The translations under genes and the position numbers were made by a program. From contig CALVXU010000033.1 in the NCBI GenBank assembly GCA_944371605.1, forward strand, positions 1-48,670: a stretch of DNA of 48,670 bases, in the 5' to 3' direction. This document shows, one piece after another, positions 34,418-44,123 of the stretch. The DNA is from an uncultured Bacilli bacterium. GTDB lineage: Bacteria; Bacillota_I; Bacilli_A; RFN20; CAG-288. The notes beneath the pieces are model-generated. The model did no database searches, was not told the DNA's origin, and worked only from the letters and a program-made list of their open reading frames with translations. How positions within the stretch are numbered: position 1 is the stretch's first letter; the number at the start of each line of letters is the position of its first letter.

Positions 34418-36187
34418 ATGAATTACAATTGGGACTTATCAACACTATATAAAAATGAAGAAGAATATCAAAGAGACCTTTTAGAGTTCAAAGGTCTAAT
34501 CCCTAAATTCAATGAATTTAAGGGCCAGCTTCATGACGAAGAAAAAATGATGGCTTATTTTGATTTACAAATCAGATTGGAGTTACTAGTCAACAAACTA
34601 TATAGCTATGCTTCTTCAATCGCTGATTTAGATAGACGAAATGTTGAGGCCGTTGCAAAAGAGAACGAATTACAGAATCTTTTACGAGAACTATCATCTA
34701 TCACTTCTTATGCTGATCCAGAAATCTTATCGTTAGGTGAAGAGAAGATGACAAAGTTCTTTACTTCTCATCCTCAATATAATCAATTCAATTTCGTAAT
34801 CGCAAAATTATTTGCAAGTCAAAAACATGTTCTCTCTTCTGATAAAGAAAAGATTATCGCTGATTACAGCGCCTTCGGTTCAGTCGGAAGAAATCTTTAT
34901 TCAACTTTAAGCGTCGGAGATTACGCTCCCAAACAATGCGCTTTAACTGATGGAAGAGAAGTGACTGTTTCAACTGCTAATTGGACTAATCTCATCGCAC
35001 AGGAAAAGAATCCTGAAGATCGCAAGCGTATTTTTGAATCGCTTTATTCTTATTATGATAAACATAAAAACACTTATGCTGAAATCTATAATCTTTCAAT
35101 GCAAGAACAACTCGGAGAGATGAAAGCGAGAGGATACTCATCAATTTTAGAAGAGCATTTAGATAAAAACAAAATTCCGACAGCTGTCTTTTTAAATCTC
35201 ATCAAAGCCGCTCATGAAGGCAGCGAGCCATTAAAGAAATATTATGAGATTCGTAGAAAATATTTAGGTCTTGAAAAGCATCGTTCTTATGATCGTTTCT
35301 TGCAATTAGCTAATAGTGAAACTAAGGTCAGTTATGATGAAGCGAGAGAGATGTTCTTTGACTCGATCAAAAAGTTCCCTCAAGATTTTCAAGATAAAGC
35401 CCATGAAGTCTCAGCTAGCGGCATGGTTGATGTCTATCCTAAAGATGGAAAGCGTACTGGTGCGTACTCTCGCGGTGGTGGAAATCTCAAGCCGATGATT
35501 CTCTTAAATTATCAAAACACTTTAGAAGATGTGTTCACACTCGCTCATGAATCCGGTCACTCAATCCATACACTCTATTCCGAAGAGGCTCAGCCGTTGA
35601 TGAAACAAGATTATACGATTTTTGTCGCTGAAATCGCCTCGACTTTCAATGAACATAATCTGTTAGATTATCTTCTAAACAAAGGTGACCTCAGCAGAGA
35701 AGACAAAATTGCGCTCCTACAAAAAGCCATCGACGAGATCGCAGCTACCTTCTATCGTCAAACCCTATTTGGAGAATATGAATATCGTGCTAGCCAAATC
35801 GTTGAACAAGGTGGAAATCTCGACTATCAAGTTCTCTCTGATATCATGGCCAAATTGTACTTTGATTACTATGGTATCGATATCAAAGAAGAAATTTATA
35901 AACCTTTAGTCTGGTGTTATATTCCTCATCTCTTCTATACCCCATTCTATGTCTATCAATATGCTACTAGTTTCTCCGCTTCTTTAGAACTTTATCGCCG
36001 AGTTAAAGAGAATGAGCCTCAAGCATTTGAAAAATATGTTTCCTTATTAAAGATGGGCGGCAGTGATTATCCAATCAATGAGGTAAAAAGAGCTGGAGTT
36101 GATTTGACTTCTGTTGAACCATTTGAAGCAGTAGTCAAGCGAATGACCACTCTAGTCGATGAATTAGAAAAATTATTAAGCGAATAA
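34418..36187 (+). CDS. pepF: Oligoendopeptidase F (M3 metallopeptidase)
   Basis: 589 residues, the normal length for PepF. The zinc site is 'TLAHESGHSIH', with His377, Glu378 and His381, and the third ligand is probably the Glu in 'FVAEIASTFNEH'. The opening 'YNWDLSTLYKNEEEY' and the late 'YQYATSFSASLELY' and 'GGSDYPINEVKRAGVDL' are hallmark PepF blocks. It is a cytoplasmic enzyme that cuts oligopeptides of roughly 7-20 residues. GGAGG lies 5 bases before the ATG. It has its own transcription unit, between the operon B terminator and a bidirectional terminator. Confidence 0.95.
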   Translation: MNYNWDLSTLYKNEEEYQRDLLEFKGLIPKFNEFKGQLHDEEKMMAYFDLQIRLELLVNKLYSYASSIADLDRRNVEAVAKENELQNLLRELSSITSYADPEILSLGEEKMTKFFTSHPQYNQFNFVIAKLFASQKHVLSSDKEKIIADYSAFGSVGRNLYSTLSVGDYAPKQCALTDGREVTVSTANWTNLIAQEKNPEDRKRIFESLYSYYDKHKNTYAEIYNLSMQEQLGEMKARGYSSILEEHLDKNKIPTAVFLNLIKAAHEGSEPLKKYYEIRRKYLGLEKHRSYDRFLQLANSETKVSYDEAREMFFDSIKKFPQDFQDKAHEVSASGMVDVYPKDGKRTGAYSRGGGNLKPMILLNYQNTLEDVFTLAHESGHSIHTLYSEEAQPLMKQDYTIFVAEIASTFNEHNLLDYLLNKGDLSREDKIALLQKAIDEIAATFYRQTLFGEYEYRASQIVEQGGNLDYQVLSDIMAKLYFDYYGIDIKEEIYKPLVWCYIPHLFYTPFYVYQYATSFSASLELYRRVKENEPQAFEKYVSLLKMGGSDYPINEVKRAGVDLTSVEPFEAVVKRMTTLVDELEKLLSE

Positions 36188-36195
36188 GAGATGTT

Positions 36196-36252
36196 AAAAA
36201 GTTGTAACTAGGTTGATTCATGTCACTGAACAATTCTAGTTACAACTTTTTT
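36196..36252. terminator. Bidirectional rho-independent terminator
   Basis: AAAAAGTTGTAACTAG (36196-36211) pairs with CTAGTTACAACTTTTT (36236-36251), a 16-bp perfect stem with A- and T-runs at its ends. It serves both pepF and the convergent minus-strand gene, and it overlaps the stop of the latter. Confidence 0.9.
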
Positions 36253-38614
36253 ATCTTCGATCAATCATATAGTCCGTATTCAAATATTCTCCTAGGGTAT
36301 TGCTGACTTGGAATTCATCTGGTAAAAGAGTTCTAGCGATACCAGCTAGTAAAAACGGATTATATTTATATTTCAGCTTTGGCAGATTATCAAAATTTTT
36401 CAGCGAAGAGACATAGATAGCTTCTTTTTCAGTTGCTTTCAACAAGAATCGTTTTATTTGTTCCAATTGTCCATCATCAATAGAAAAAACATCTTTTCTT
36501 ACAAATTTAAATTTATCAACTTGTACATAGTCATCATAACATTTGTTGACCAATTGCAAATAATTGATGATTTTAACTCCAGTTTTTTCTGAATAATTGC
36601 ATAAATCATCTCTATCAAAGCTTTCCTTTGAATAGATAAAATCTAACAGATGATCACCATGAGCATTATCATTGAGGCAGATATAAGGCCTTCTAAAATA
36701 AAGCTTATCAGTAAAGAATTGTTCAGTCATAGAAAATAGCACATATCCATCTTTAGCGATTTTAAACGCTTCTAATAATGCTGGTTTCTTAGATTTTAAA
36801 ACTTTGTATACTTTATTAGAAGTCAAAAGCTCAACATTATAACGTTCAAATAAAGAGAGTAAGTAATGATAATATTCATCTATTATTTGACTAGGAATTC
36901 GCAGTTTATCTAAATACAAGAAATGATAGCTGGGCAAGAATAAAAGTCCTTTCTTTCTTTCAGCATAAGCATATTGCATAAAAGTGTATGTCTTAACACC
37001 CTTATATTCGTCTTGCAAATCTTTTAGAGAAAAAATACCATCGAAACGTCTCATAAAACTGATCACGTCATCAACAGCTGTTATCTTTTTCTCACCTACA
37101 CGAATATAATTGCGATGATTGTGGAAATCATCAGGCAAATAAGAATCGATAAGCCCTTTTAAGTAGAAATAATTATTTATCCCAAGCTTCTTAAGTTCAG
37201 CCTCGAAATGAGTGAATATTGAAATATAATAAACAATTTGTCCCTGAGATTTGATATATTCCAAAATTTCTTCCAAAAGCTCTGAAGGGATAACAGCACA
37301 TTTTTTCTTCAGTTGATATATTCCCTTATCAATAGAGATACAGCTATCATTTCTTTCAAAGAGAGCAGAGACATTTCTAGGAGACCATTGCGTCTTTGTA
37401 TTTCCAAAATCCTCTTTTAAATGTTCCATTAATTCGATGAAATCTTGATTCACATTCAATTGATTGATGTGATAGCCATCTGGAAAATATCTATCTACAA
37501 GAATATTTAAAATATCAATGGCAGTAAAACCTTTTCTTATATAACTAGTTCCATCTTTAGTCGTATAAAAGTGTTTTAAAACAGCCGATTCAAGTTTATT
37601 CACTTTTCTTCTCTTCAAATTAACTAGAGGAGAAAGATCATCCATAATGTTAGAAATAAGAGTATCGATATCGATTAAAGTCGCATCATAAATGATACCG
37701 TACCTACTAGAAATCTTATATTCTGACTTAGGGGCATAGCAGCCTAATAAAAGAATTGTGGCATAATTATCATCATTGATAAGCTTGTAGAAATCATCAA
37801 TAAAAACATACGTAAAATCATCTAAAACAATTTCATTAAAACAAAAGTCAAAGATGATTTTATCCAATGAGTCATGCTGGAAATAGTTGATTATTTTCTT
37901 AATAGAGTGCTTTTCAATCTGTCTGATTCTTTCTCTAGTGACATGACTTTTGAGACCTAATTCATCTAAAGTGCACTTGTCCGATTCAGAAATATAACCG
38001 CGCCCTTTCAAAATATCTAAATATTTTTTCTTCAAATTGATGCGATCTAAAATGTCAGCGACATGTTTTGAATTAGAAAAAGGTCTCAAGGTTTCAGCAA
38101 TAAAATCCTTTTTTGCTACCATATGAGAATATTTAAAAAGAATAGGTAAAGCAGTTTTTGCATCTTTTAAGATCAATAATCGCTTAGCCTCAGTTGATAA
38201 GCGTAAATAATGATTGAATGTTTTTATATTAGCATCGCTAGCTATCTTCAACATCATCTTGTCATGAAACAAGTTTGTGATAGGAAAATCATCATCAATA
38301 GATTCCGGTAAAGAATAAAAAAGATTAGGAAAACGAGTGAAAATATTCGCACTATAAATAAAATATTTTAGAAGTGATTCATGATATATTTTTTCATTTA
38401 AAGCTTGAATAACCAAGCAACAATCGCGAAAATTAAATTGAAATTCAGCGACATATTTTTGAATTAATTTGAACAGATCATCTATGTTTGAGCCCAAAAG
38501 GGTATCGCGATAATACTTTGAATTTAAAGCCCTCACTAATTCACGTCTTTTCGATGAAATTTCACCTGTTCTTAGAAGAACTTTTTCTAATGAAGGATTA
38601 AACCATTCAAACAT
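36251..38614 (-). CDS. Large protein with an embedded sigma-factor region-4-like helix-turn-helix
   Basis: 787 residues from the ATG at 38614, which has GGGGTGAT upstream. An in-frame ATG at 38632 lacks a ribosome site. I do not recognise the full-length family. Residues about 210-240 read 'CTLDELGLKSHVTRERIRQI', the exact form of sigma-70 region 4.2, which contacts the -35 box. The remaining parts are charged, helix-rich and intracellular, without signal peptide or helices. At least two segments look repeated: 'YFYLKGLIDSYLPDDF' (middle) and 'PFLLAGIARTLLPDEF' (C-terminus), with 'DILNILVDRYFPDG' a possible third copy. There is no region 2, so it is not a complete sigma factor. A DNA-binding regulator is the best guess. 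It has its own transcription unit. Confidence 0.7.
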   Translation of the reverse strand: MFEWFNPSLEKVLLRTGEISSKRRELVRALNSKYYRDTLLGSNIDDLFKLIQKYVAEFQFNFRDCCLVIQALNEKIYHESLLKYFIYSANIFTRFPNLFYSLPESIDDDFPITNLFHDKMMLKIASDANIKTFNHYLRLSTEAKRLLILKDAKTALPILFKYSHMVAKKDFIAETLRPFSNSKHVADILDRINLKKKYLDILKGRGYISESDKCTLDELGLKSHVTRERIRQIEKHSIKKIINYFQHDSLDKIIFDFCFNEIVLDDFTYVFIDDFYKLINDDNYATILLLGCYAPKSEYKISSRYGIIYDATLIDIDTLISNIMDDLSPLVNLKRRKVNKLESAVLKHFYTTKDGTSYIRKGFTAIDILNILVDRYFPDGYHINQLNVNQDFIELMEHLKEDFGNTKTQWSPRNVSALFERNDSCISIDKGIYQLKKKCAVIPSELLEEILEYIKSQGQIVYYISIFTHFEAELKKLGINNYFYLKGLIDSYLPDDFHNHRNYIRVGEKKITAVDDVISFMRRFDGIFSLKDLQDEYKGVKTYTFMQYAYAERKKGLLFLPSYHFLYLDKLRIPSQIIDEYYHYLLSLFERYNVELLTSNKVYKVLKSKKPALLEAFKIAKDGYVLFSMTEQFFTDKLYFRRPYICLNDNAHGDHLLDFIYSKESFDRDDLCNYSEKTGVKIINYLQLVNKCYDDYVQVDKFKFVRKDVFSIDDGQLEQIKRFLLKATEKEAIYVSSLKNFDNLPKLKYKYNPFLLAGIARTLLPDEFQVSNTLGEYLNTDYMIDRR

Positions 38615-38719
38615 ATCATCACCCCAATCCATAAATAGATAATATCACTTTATGATAACTATATCAACTACAGTTATGGCTAAAGCTCAACATTTATAGT
38701 AAAATGTAAATATTCACAA

Positions 38720-40429
38720 TCAAGCCTTATTTATCGTTCTTTCATAATATCCTTTAAAGCCGAATGAATCGCAGATGCCAACTAGAGATATCTCATCTCC
38801 TTCTTTAATTCCATCGGGATTATCAGAAGAATAGAAAAGTTCTTCACTGTTTTCGGGATTAACAAACCAAAGTTTACTCTCAGCAGTCAAAGTAAAGAGA
38901 CCTTCTTCATAATGGCTGGCTAAACCAGTGACATCTAGTTCATTACCTTCAGCATCTTTGAGTGTGATTCTATTTGCACCCCAAATGAAGTCAATCGTAC
39001 CTGACGTACGATATAATTTATCATTTAATTCTTCGCGGCTATCAATTCTTTCATTGATTTCAGAGATAGTCATATCAGTGATGTCATCTATTAAGGAGGG
39101 GGTTTTATTCTCTATTATGACTTGTAGACTCACTGTTTGATCATCTATTGAGGCTGAGACTATCGCACTTCCAGTGAGAGAAGCAGATGGCACCAAATAA
39201 ACTTGTATTTCATTACTAGCTCCATCAGTGCTCAAAGATGAATTCCTGATAGTTATCAAGTTGTCATCATCAGAATCCCATACTACTTTATTCTTTAATT
39301 CGTCTAAATCATCAGCACTATATGCATTACCATCTTTATCCAAAATAGATAATGTCAATAATAAAGGCTCTGCTGGATTATCTAACTCATTAACAAATTT
39401 ATATTCTGAATAATCGAATCGGAGAGTAAAAGAACTCGTTTGATTAGAATTTATATCTTCTTTAGCTTGTTTAACAGCAGCCTTACATAATTCAATCAAT
39501 TTTTCCGAAGTGTGAGTTGAACCAGTGATGATATCAACATCCCCGTCTGTTCCGACTAGGCCTAAACCATCATTTAGAAATTTATCTAAAGTCGCATCAC
39601 TAGAAGCGATTTTACCATCGAAAGCATAATCTAAAATCGTCAATGATGTCGGTGATACAGCCACATAAAGATCAAAAGCCATATCGATTTGAGTTGAACC
39701 AGCCATTTCAGTAAAAGCTGCGCTTCCTCTATAGATCAGCGCTGTTAAAGTATTACCGTTATGAACTTCATATTTAGCATCTAATTCATCGCTTTGGAAA
39801 TCAGTGATTTTAGTGAAAGAACCGCTAGCCACTTGTGCTAAATACGTCCTCTCATTTTCAGAAATATCTGACGAAAAAGTATTATCGACATTACTGCCCA
39901 ATTCAATCTTTGCTTGACTAATCGCTGCTTGGCAAGCGGAAATGATCGCATCTGAGGTGATAGTTGATCCAGCTATCGCAGTTCCTTCACCACTAGTACC
40001 GATAAGATTTAATGCATCATCTTTAAGTGCATCATCTTGGCCATGTGTAGTCAAAGAGCCATCGAAAGCATAATTATTGATGACAAATTCTTCAGCATCA
40101 ACAGCGATATAGATATCAAAACTAACTGATCCTCCTGGAACATTTTCAGACACATCAGCTCTGTAGACTACATCAGTCAAAACTGAAGATTTTCTCACTT
40201 CAAACTTAGCATTTAAATCTCCCACAGAATAATTCGCGATTTTCGTAAAATCACCACTAGACACTTGAGCTAAAAGCTCTTTTTCTTCATCAGTTATATC
40301 TGACGAAAAAGTATTTTCGCCAGTTTGTTGGCCATTTGTGCTGGAGTCAGAATTTAGCCCGCGATAAGTGCAGCTTGATAATAAGGCTAAAGCTAAAACA
40401 GCCCATGATCCGATTTGTATTTTTTTCAT
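38720..40429 (-). CDS. Lipoprotein with two FMN-binding-like repeats, an Ig-like and an OB-like domain
   Basis: 569 residues. The signal peptide ends in 'LLSSC'. Two related units of about 145 residues follow (about 40-178 and 185-325), each starting 'NTFSSDI(T/S)..E...LAQV(S/A)SG.FTKI' and ending '(A/T)GST.TS' plus a helix '(Q/K)AAI/VSQAK/KQAK'. That ending resembles the FMN-bind domain of RnfG/NqrC proteins, where a Thr in D-x-x-[ST]-G-A-T carries covalent FMN. Unit 2 has Asp299-I-I-Thr-Gly-Ser-Thr305; unit 1 lacks the Asp and the first Thr. An Ig-like region and a C-terminal OB-fold-like region ('YRTSGTIDFIWGANRITLKD') follow. Extracellular electron transfer or a non-flavin derivative are both possible. 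It is separated from the ABC operon by a terminator and has GGAGAAG upstream of the ATG. Confidence 0.65.
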   Translation of the reverse strand: MKKIQIGSWAVLALALLSSCTYRGLNSDSSTNGQQTGENTFSSDITDEEKELLAQVSSGDFTKIANYSVGDLNAKFEVRKSSVLTDVVYRADVSENVPGGSVSFDIYIAVDAEEFVINNYAFDGSLTTHGQDDALKDDALNLIGTSGEGTAIAGSTITSDAIISACQAAISQAKIELGSNVDNTFSSDISENERTYLAQVASGSFTKITDFQSDELDAKYEVHNGNTLTALIYRGSAAFTEMAGSTQIDMAFDLYVAVSPTSLTILDYAFDGKIASSDATLDKFLNDGLGLVGTDGDVDIITGSTHTSEKLIELCKAAVKQAKEDINSNQTSSFTLRFDYSEYKFVNELDNPAEPLLLTLSILDKDGNAYSADDLDELKNKVVWDSDDDNLITIRNSSLSTDGASNEIQVYLVPSASLTGSAIVSASIDDQTVSLQVIIENKTPSLIDDITDMTISEINERIDSREELNDKLYRTSGTIDFIWGANRITLKDAEGNELDVTGLASHYEEGLFTLTAESKLWFVNPENSEELFYSSDNPDGIKEGDEISLVGICDSFGFKGYYERTINKA

Positions 40430-40497
40430 ATTCTTCTCCTATTTTCATAATTATTATCTCAAAAATCATAAATATAATAAAGAAAAGTCTTGAATCA

Positions 40498-40526
40498 TTA
40501 AAAAACCCATCCATTTGGATGGGTTT
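40498..40526 (-). terminator. Rho-independent terminator of the sugar ABC operon
   Basis: AAACCCATCC (40503-40512) and GGATGGGTTT (40517-40526) form a 10-bp stem with a 4-base loop. On the minus strand it is followed by a T-run, 24 bases after the stop of the binding-protein gene. Confidence 0.88.
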
Positions 40527-40549
40527 AATGATAAATCAAGCTTCAGTTT

Positions 40550-42166
40550 TTAACCATTAGCAGCGTTTGAGAACGCACTGGTGACTTCAGTATCGACCAA
40601 AGCTCTGATCTCTTCATCAGTTTTAGCAGTATCATTATCTAAAATCGCATTCACTAAATCACCGACGGCATCTCTACAAGCAGCGGAGGAACCAGTATCA
40701 TTATCAAATACAGGAGCAGCAAAATAGCATCCTTCTTTTTGATATTCTTGATTTAATTTATAAGATTGACCGAGATAAGAATCCCTCTTAGCTTTTTGAG
40801 ATTCAGGAGTAGTCGAGCTTTCTTTGACTTCAATATCAGCAGCCTTGATAAGATTTTGAACTTCTTCAGTTTCATTTGAAGATTGACGGATTGGGAAGTA
40901 GCCAGTAGTAGCAGCTAAACCTGCGCTATTATCAGTATTAGTCAAAAATTTATAAAAATCAAAAGTAGCTTTTTCTACTTCGGTATCAGCATTTCTAAAT
41001 AAGACTAAAGATGGTCCTTGAGCGAGAGTCTGATGTGTACCGCTATCACTGGAGCTAAAAATCGGAAAATCTTTTTTACCAGCAGTCGGTGTTGAATGCA
41101 CTGAAGCCTTATAACCATCTGCATATAAATACATACCGGAAGTAGTAGAAGAGATAAGCATAAAGACAGAGCCATAATTGACCATTGAAGTTGAATAAGC
41201 ATGATACTGAGGTGCTGTTTTACTCCAAGTCAATTGATCTTTAGTGCAAATCAATCCTTCATTATTCCATTTCTTGAGTTGGACAAGCATGTTTTTGACA
41301 TCATCATTATTGAATGTTGGAGCAGTTAAAGAAGTGTAATTGATGCCCATCATTTTGCATAAAGAAATAAATAAGTTATCAGCTGAATCATAACAGATTG
41401 GAACCGCATTGAAATTGCCATCGTCATCATAACGATTTTCTTCACTAAAAGTCTCAGGGAAGTCGACGATCATCTGTCTAGCTAATTCAATCATTTCAGT
41501 CCAATCAGTAGGGACTTCATAAGCGACTTTGCTACTAGCAGCGACAGGAGCGATATACTGTTCACCACCATTGATTGCCGGATCTTCGCTAGCGGTATGT
41601 CCAGCTTCACCAGCACCGACTTTTTCAAAGACGCTATCGTTGATGAATAAGGCTTCTGAAGAGCGGGAATAAGGCAGAGTTAAAAAGTTTTCTTCATCAC
41701 CATAAGAGGTCTTCTCAGAATTAAAATCGATATCAGATTTTAAACTCTTCTCATCATCGATCACATTGCCTTCACTATCGACAGTTTTACCAAATCCGAC
41801 TTCATCATCATCAAAATACTTAGCTGCATGTAAAACAACATCTCCGAAGGTAACAGCATCATCTGGATAAACAGAAGCGATATTTGGAAGAATATGGCTG
41901 CTCAATCCAGTTCTCACTTGCTCAGAAATAGCATCATAATCTTCGAATTGTCTCTGAGTGACTGTGACATTGGGATGTAAGGCTTCATATTCTTTAATAA
42001 CATCTTCAACGAATTCATAACGGCTAAAATCACCGGTTGGATTTTCTTCAGTTGGTTGGGCATAATCGTTCCACCAAACGATTTCAATTTTGTCTGATTT
42101 AGCACAGCTGTTTAAGACTAATACACCTGTAGCTAACGCTAATAACGAACAAAGAGTCTTTTTCAT
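40550..42166 (-). CDS. Sugar ABC transporter substrate-binding lipoprotein
   Basis: 538 residues. The signal peptide ends in 'VLNSC' (lipobox). The mature start 'KIEIVWWNDYAQP' and 'VIKEYEALHPNVTV' match the family 1 extracellular solute-binding proteins (MalE/UgpB type). Later blocks such as 'WTEMIELARQMI' and 'ATFDFYKFLTNTDNSAGLAA' are also typical. It is somewhat longer than usual (about 420-450) because of acidic insertions near residues 110-200. It should capture an oligosaccharide outside the membrane and pass it to the two permeases encoded just upstream. GGGGGAG lies 5 bases before the ATG. The ligand is unknown, though products of the nearby GH3 enzymes are plausible. Confidence 0.92.
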   Translation of the reverse strand: MKKTLCSLLALATGVLVLNSCAKSDKIEIVWWNDYAQPTEENPTGDFSRYEFVEDVIKEYEALHPNVTVTQRQFEDYDAISEQVRTGLSSHILPNIASVYPDDAVTFGDVVLHAAKYFDDDEVGFGKTVDSEGNVIDDEKSLKSDIDFNSEKTSYGDEENFLTLPYSRSSEALFINDSVFEKVGAGEAGHTASEDPAINGGEQYIAPVAASSKVAYEVPTDWTEMIELARQMIVDFPETFSEENRYDDDGNFNAVPICYDSADNLFISLCKMMGINYTSLTAPTFNNDDVKNMLVQLKKWNNEGLICTKDQLTWSKTAPQYHAYSTSMVNYGSVFMLISSTTSGMYLYADGYKASVHSTPTAGKKDFPIFSSSDSGTHQTLAQGPSLVLFRNADTEVEKATFDFYKFLTNTDNSAGLAATTGYFPIRQSSNETEEVQNLIKAADIEVKESSTTPESQKAKRDSYLGQSYKLNQEYQKEGCYFAAPVFDNDTGSSAACRDAVGDLVNAILDNDTAKTDEEIRALVDTEVTSAFSNAANG

Positions 42167-42222
42167 AACTCTCCCCCTTTTTATATTTAAAACAACTTAA
42201 AAGCTGCTTTAACTTATTTAGT

Positions 42223-43188
42223 TTACCCTTTTATGCCGGCTCTAGCAACACCATGCATGATATATTTTCTAAAGATTATGAAAAGAACTAGTAAAGGAAG
42301 TGTTGTCAAAAAGGTCGCCGCCATCTGCCAAGTATATTGTGGTCTCCAAACTTCATGCTCAAAGACTTGGAAAGTCGTGCTTCTTAATGCGACAGAGATG
42401 ACGTTAAAATCAGGATTGAGAATCACTAAGCTCGGCCATACATAAGAATTCCAAGAGTCGATCAAGTTCATGATAAAAATAGTTATCAAAGTCGGCATCG
42501 CTAGTGGGACCATAACTTTCCATAAAAACTGCCAATCGCTTTTCCCATCAACACGACTTGCTAAATACAATTCATCAGGTATCTGTTTAAAATTCTGCCT
42601 CAACAAGTATATGTAAAAAACATTGGCCAAAAAAGGAAGTATCAAGGTCAAATATGCCTGCCAAGCATCTTGATTTAAAGAGATAAGACCCATATTAGCC
42701 ATAGTAGAAAAATTAGTGATAACCATCGTTTCACCTGGTATCATCATCGTTGCTAATAAAATAGTGAATAATACTTCACGTCCTTTGAAATGAAGCTTAG
42801 AAAAAGCAAAAGCTGACAAGATAGTGATCAAAAGACTACCGCAAGTCGTGGATAGCCCGACTATCAAAGTATTTGTTATCAAAACAGGAAAATCAAAACC
42901 ATCCGATGAGATTGTATGGGAGTAATTATAAATAATATTGTCTATGATATTGCCTTCCGTCGGAAAAAAATCTCCTCTTCCTAATTGGCTTTCAGTCATG
43001 CAAGAAGCTGCTAGCATATAATAGAATGGTAAAAAGAGGACTAAAACAGCAGCTATCAATAAAACATAGGTGAAAACTAAACCTATGATATGAAAAATCT
43101 TGCTAGTTTTTTCGGTATCTTTGATACTGCGCTTTTTATTTGGAATGATCAAAACCAATCGTGTAGTAGTTTTCACTGTCTTTTCCAT
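42223..43188 (-). CDS. Sugar ABC transporter permease, MalG/UgpE type
   Basis: 321 residues from the ATG at 43188, which overlaps the TGA of the preceding permease by one base and has GAGGGTG upstream. The open frame runs further back to 43266, but only inside the neighbour gene. Six membrane helices are readable. The permease signature 'ASRVDGKSDWQFLWKVMVPL' (EAA-loop-like, contacts the ATPase) lies about two thirds along, and the end 'RKYIMHGVARAGIKG' is the normal C-terminus of MalG-type permeases. It forms the translocation pore with the other permease. The N-terminal cytoplasmic tail is about 30 residues and basic. Confidence 0.93.
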   Translation of the reverse strand: MEKTVKTTTRLVLIIPNKKRSIKDTEKTSKIFHIIGLVFTYVLLIAAVLVLFLPFYYMLAASCMTESQLGRGDFFPTEGNIIDNIIYNYSHTISSDGFDFPVLITNTLIVGLSTTCGSLLITILSAFAFSKLHFKGREVLFTILLATMMIPGETMVITNFSTMANMGLISLNQDAWQAYLTLILPFLANVFYIYLLRQNFKQIPDELYLASRVDGKSDWQFLWKVMVPLAMPTLITIFIMNLIDSWNSYVWPSLVILNPDFNVISVALRSTTFQVFEHEVWRPQYTWQMAATFLTTLPLLVLFIIFRKYIMHGVARAGIKG

Positions 43189-44123
43189 CAATAATACACC
43201 CTCTTTTTTGAAACCTGTAATTGCACAATAGTAAAGACAAGAATAATAGCGAATAGAACAACACAACCAGCCGCTGCATATTCTAGATGTGGAGTTCCAT
43301 TAGTTCCTTTAAGTTGATCATAAATATAATAGACAACTGTATATAAATTATGGATGTTACCACTGCTTGTGTACGAGCGATCAAACAAGCCGACTACTGC
43401 AGAATATTCTTTGAACCCTGAGATGAATGAAGTAATAGAAATATAAAGAATTTGTGGAGATAATAACGGCAAAACAACTTTTAAATCAGTTTTAAGTTTA
43501 GATGCGCCATCTACTTTCGCAGCATCATAATATTGCTGATCTATATTCTGTAGTCCAGATGAGAAAATCAAAATCTTAAACGGCAGAGCAGTCCAAATGA
43601 CATAAAGGCAAAGAACAAACATACTTCTAGCATAATCAGCTCCTGGTTCAACCCAGTTTAAATCACCTAATCCAAATATGCGATTAAATATACCTGTTTT
43701 GTCGAAAATGATAGCGAAGACCATGCCGACAGCGATGACATTTGTCACATATGGCAAAAAGAATACCGTCTGGAAAAAGTTGTGTAAGACTTTGATTCTA
43801 TTCAATAACAAAGAAATGATCAAAGCCAATATGACTGAAATAGGCACAGTGATAAAAGTGATGATCAAAGTATTTGGTAATGCATAACGGATAAAATCCA
43901 TCATACGCGAAGCTGGCTCTCCTGGAATTCGTTCAGTAATACCTAAAACAGTACCATAGTTATCAAAAGTAAACCCAGAGTTTGCTCCAGTCACATAATC
44001 ATAATCATCAAGAAAAGAGATGACGAAAGTATTGATGATAGGAAAAAATGTGAAAAGTGCTAATAAGATTAAAACCGGAGCTAAATAAAGCCAGGCCTTA
44101 TAATTATTTTTTGTCTCTTCCAT
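43188..44123 (-). CDS. Sugar ABC transporter permease, MalF/UgpA type
   Basis: 311 residues starting 'NYKAWLYLAPVLILLALFTF', the usual first helix of UgpA/MsmF-type permeases. Six helices are visible, and the EAA-like loop is 'YYDAAKVDGASKLKTDLKVV' before the fifth helix. The start lies within the last 20 bases of the ATPase gene, so expression is coupled; the ribosome site is weak. It pairs with the MalG-type permease downstream. There is no large periplasmic-type loop as in enteric MalF, which is normal for Gram-positive members. Confidence 0.93.
   Translation of the reverse strand: MEETKNNYKAWLYLAPVLILLALFTFFPIINTFVISFLDDYDYVTGANSGFTFDNYGTVLGITERIPGEPASRMMDFIRYALPNTLIITFITVPISVILALIISLLLNRIKVLHNFFQTVFFLPYVTNVIAVGMVFAIIFDKTGIFNRIFGLGDLNWVEPGADYARSMFVLCLYVIWTALPFKILIFSSGLQNIDQQYYDAAKVDGASKLKTDLKVVLPLLSPQILYISITSFISGFKEYSAVVGLFDRSYTSSGNIHNLYTVVYYIYDQLKGTNGTPHLEYAAAGCVVLFAIILVFTIVQLQVSKKRVYY

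Noticed and set aside
42223..43266. Longer permease start at 43266
   Set aside because: The extra 26 codons lie wholly inside the upstream permease gene and encode a Cys/Tyr-rich stretch unlike any permease. The ATG at 43188 has a good ribosome site.
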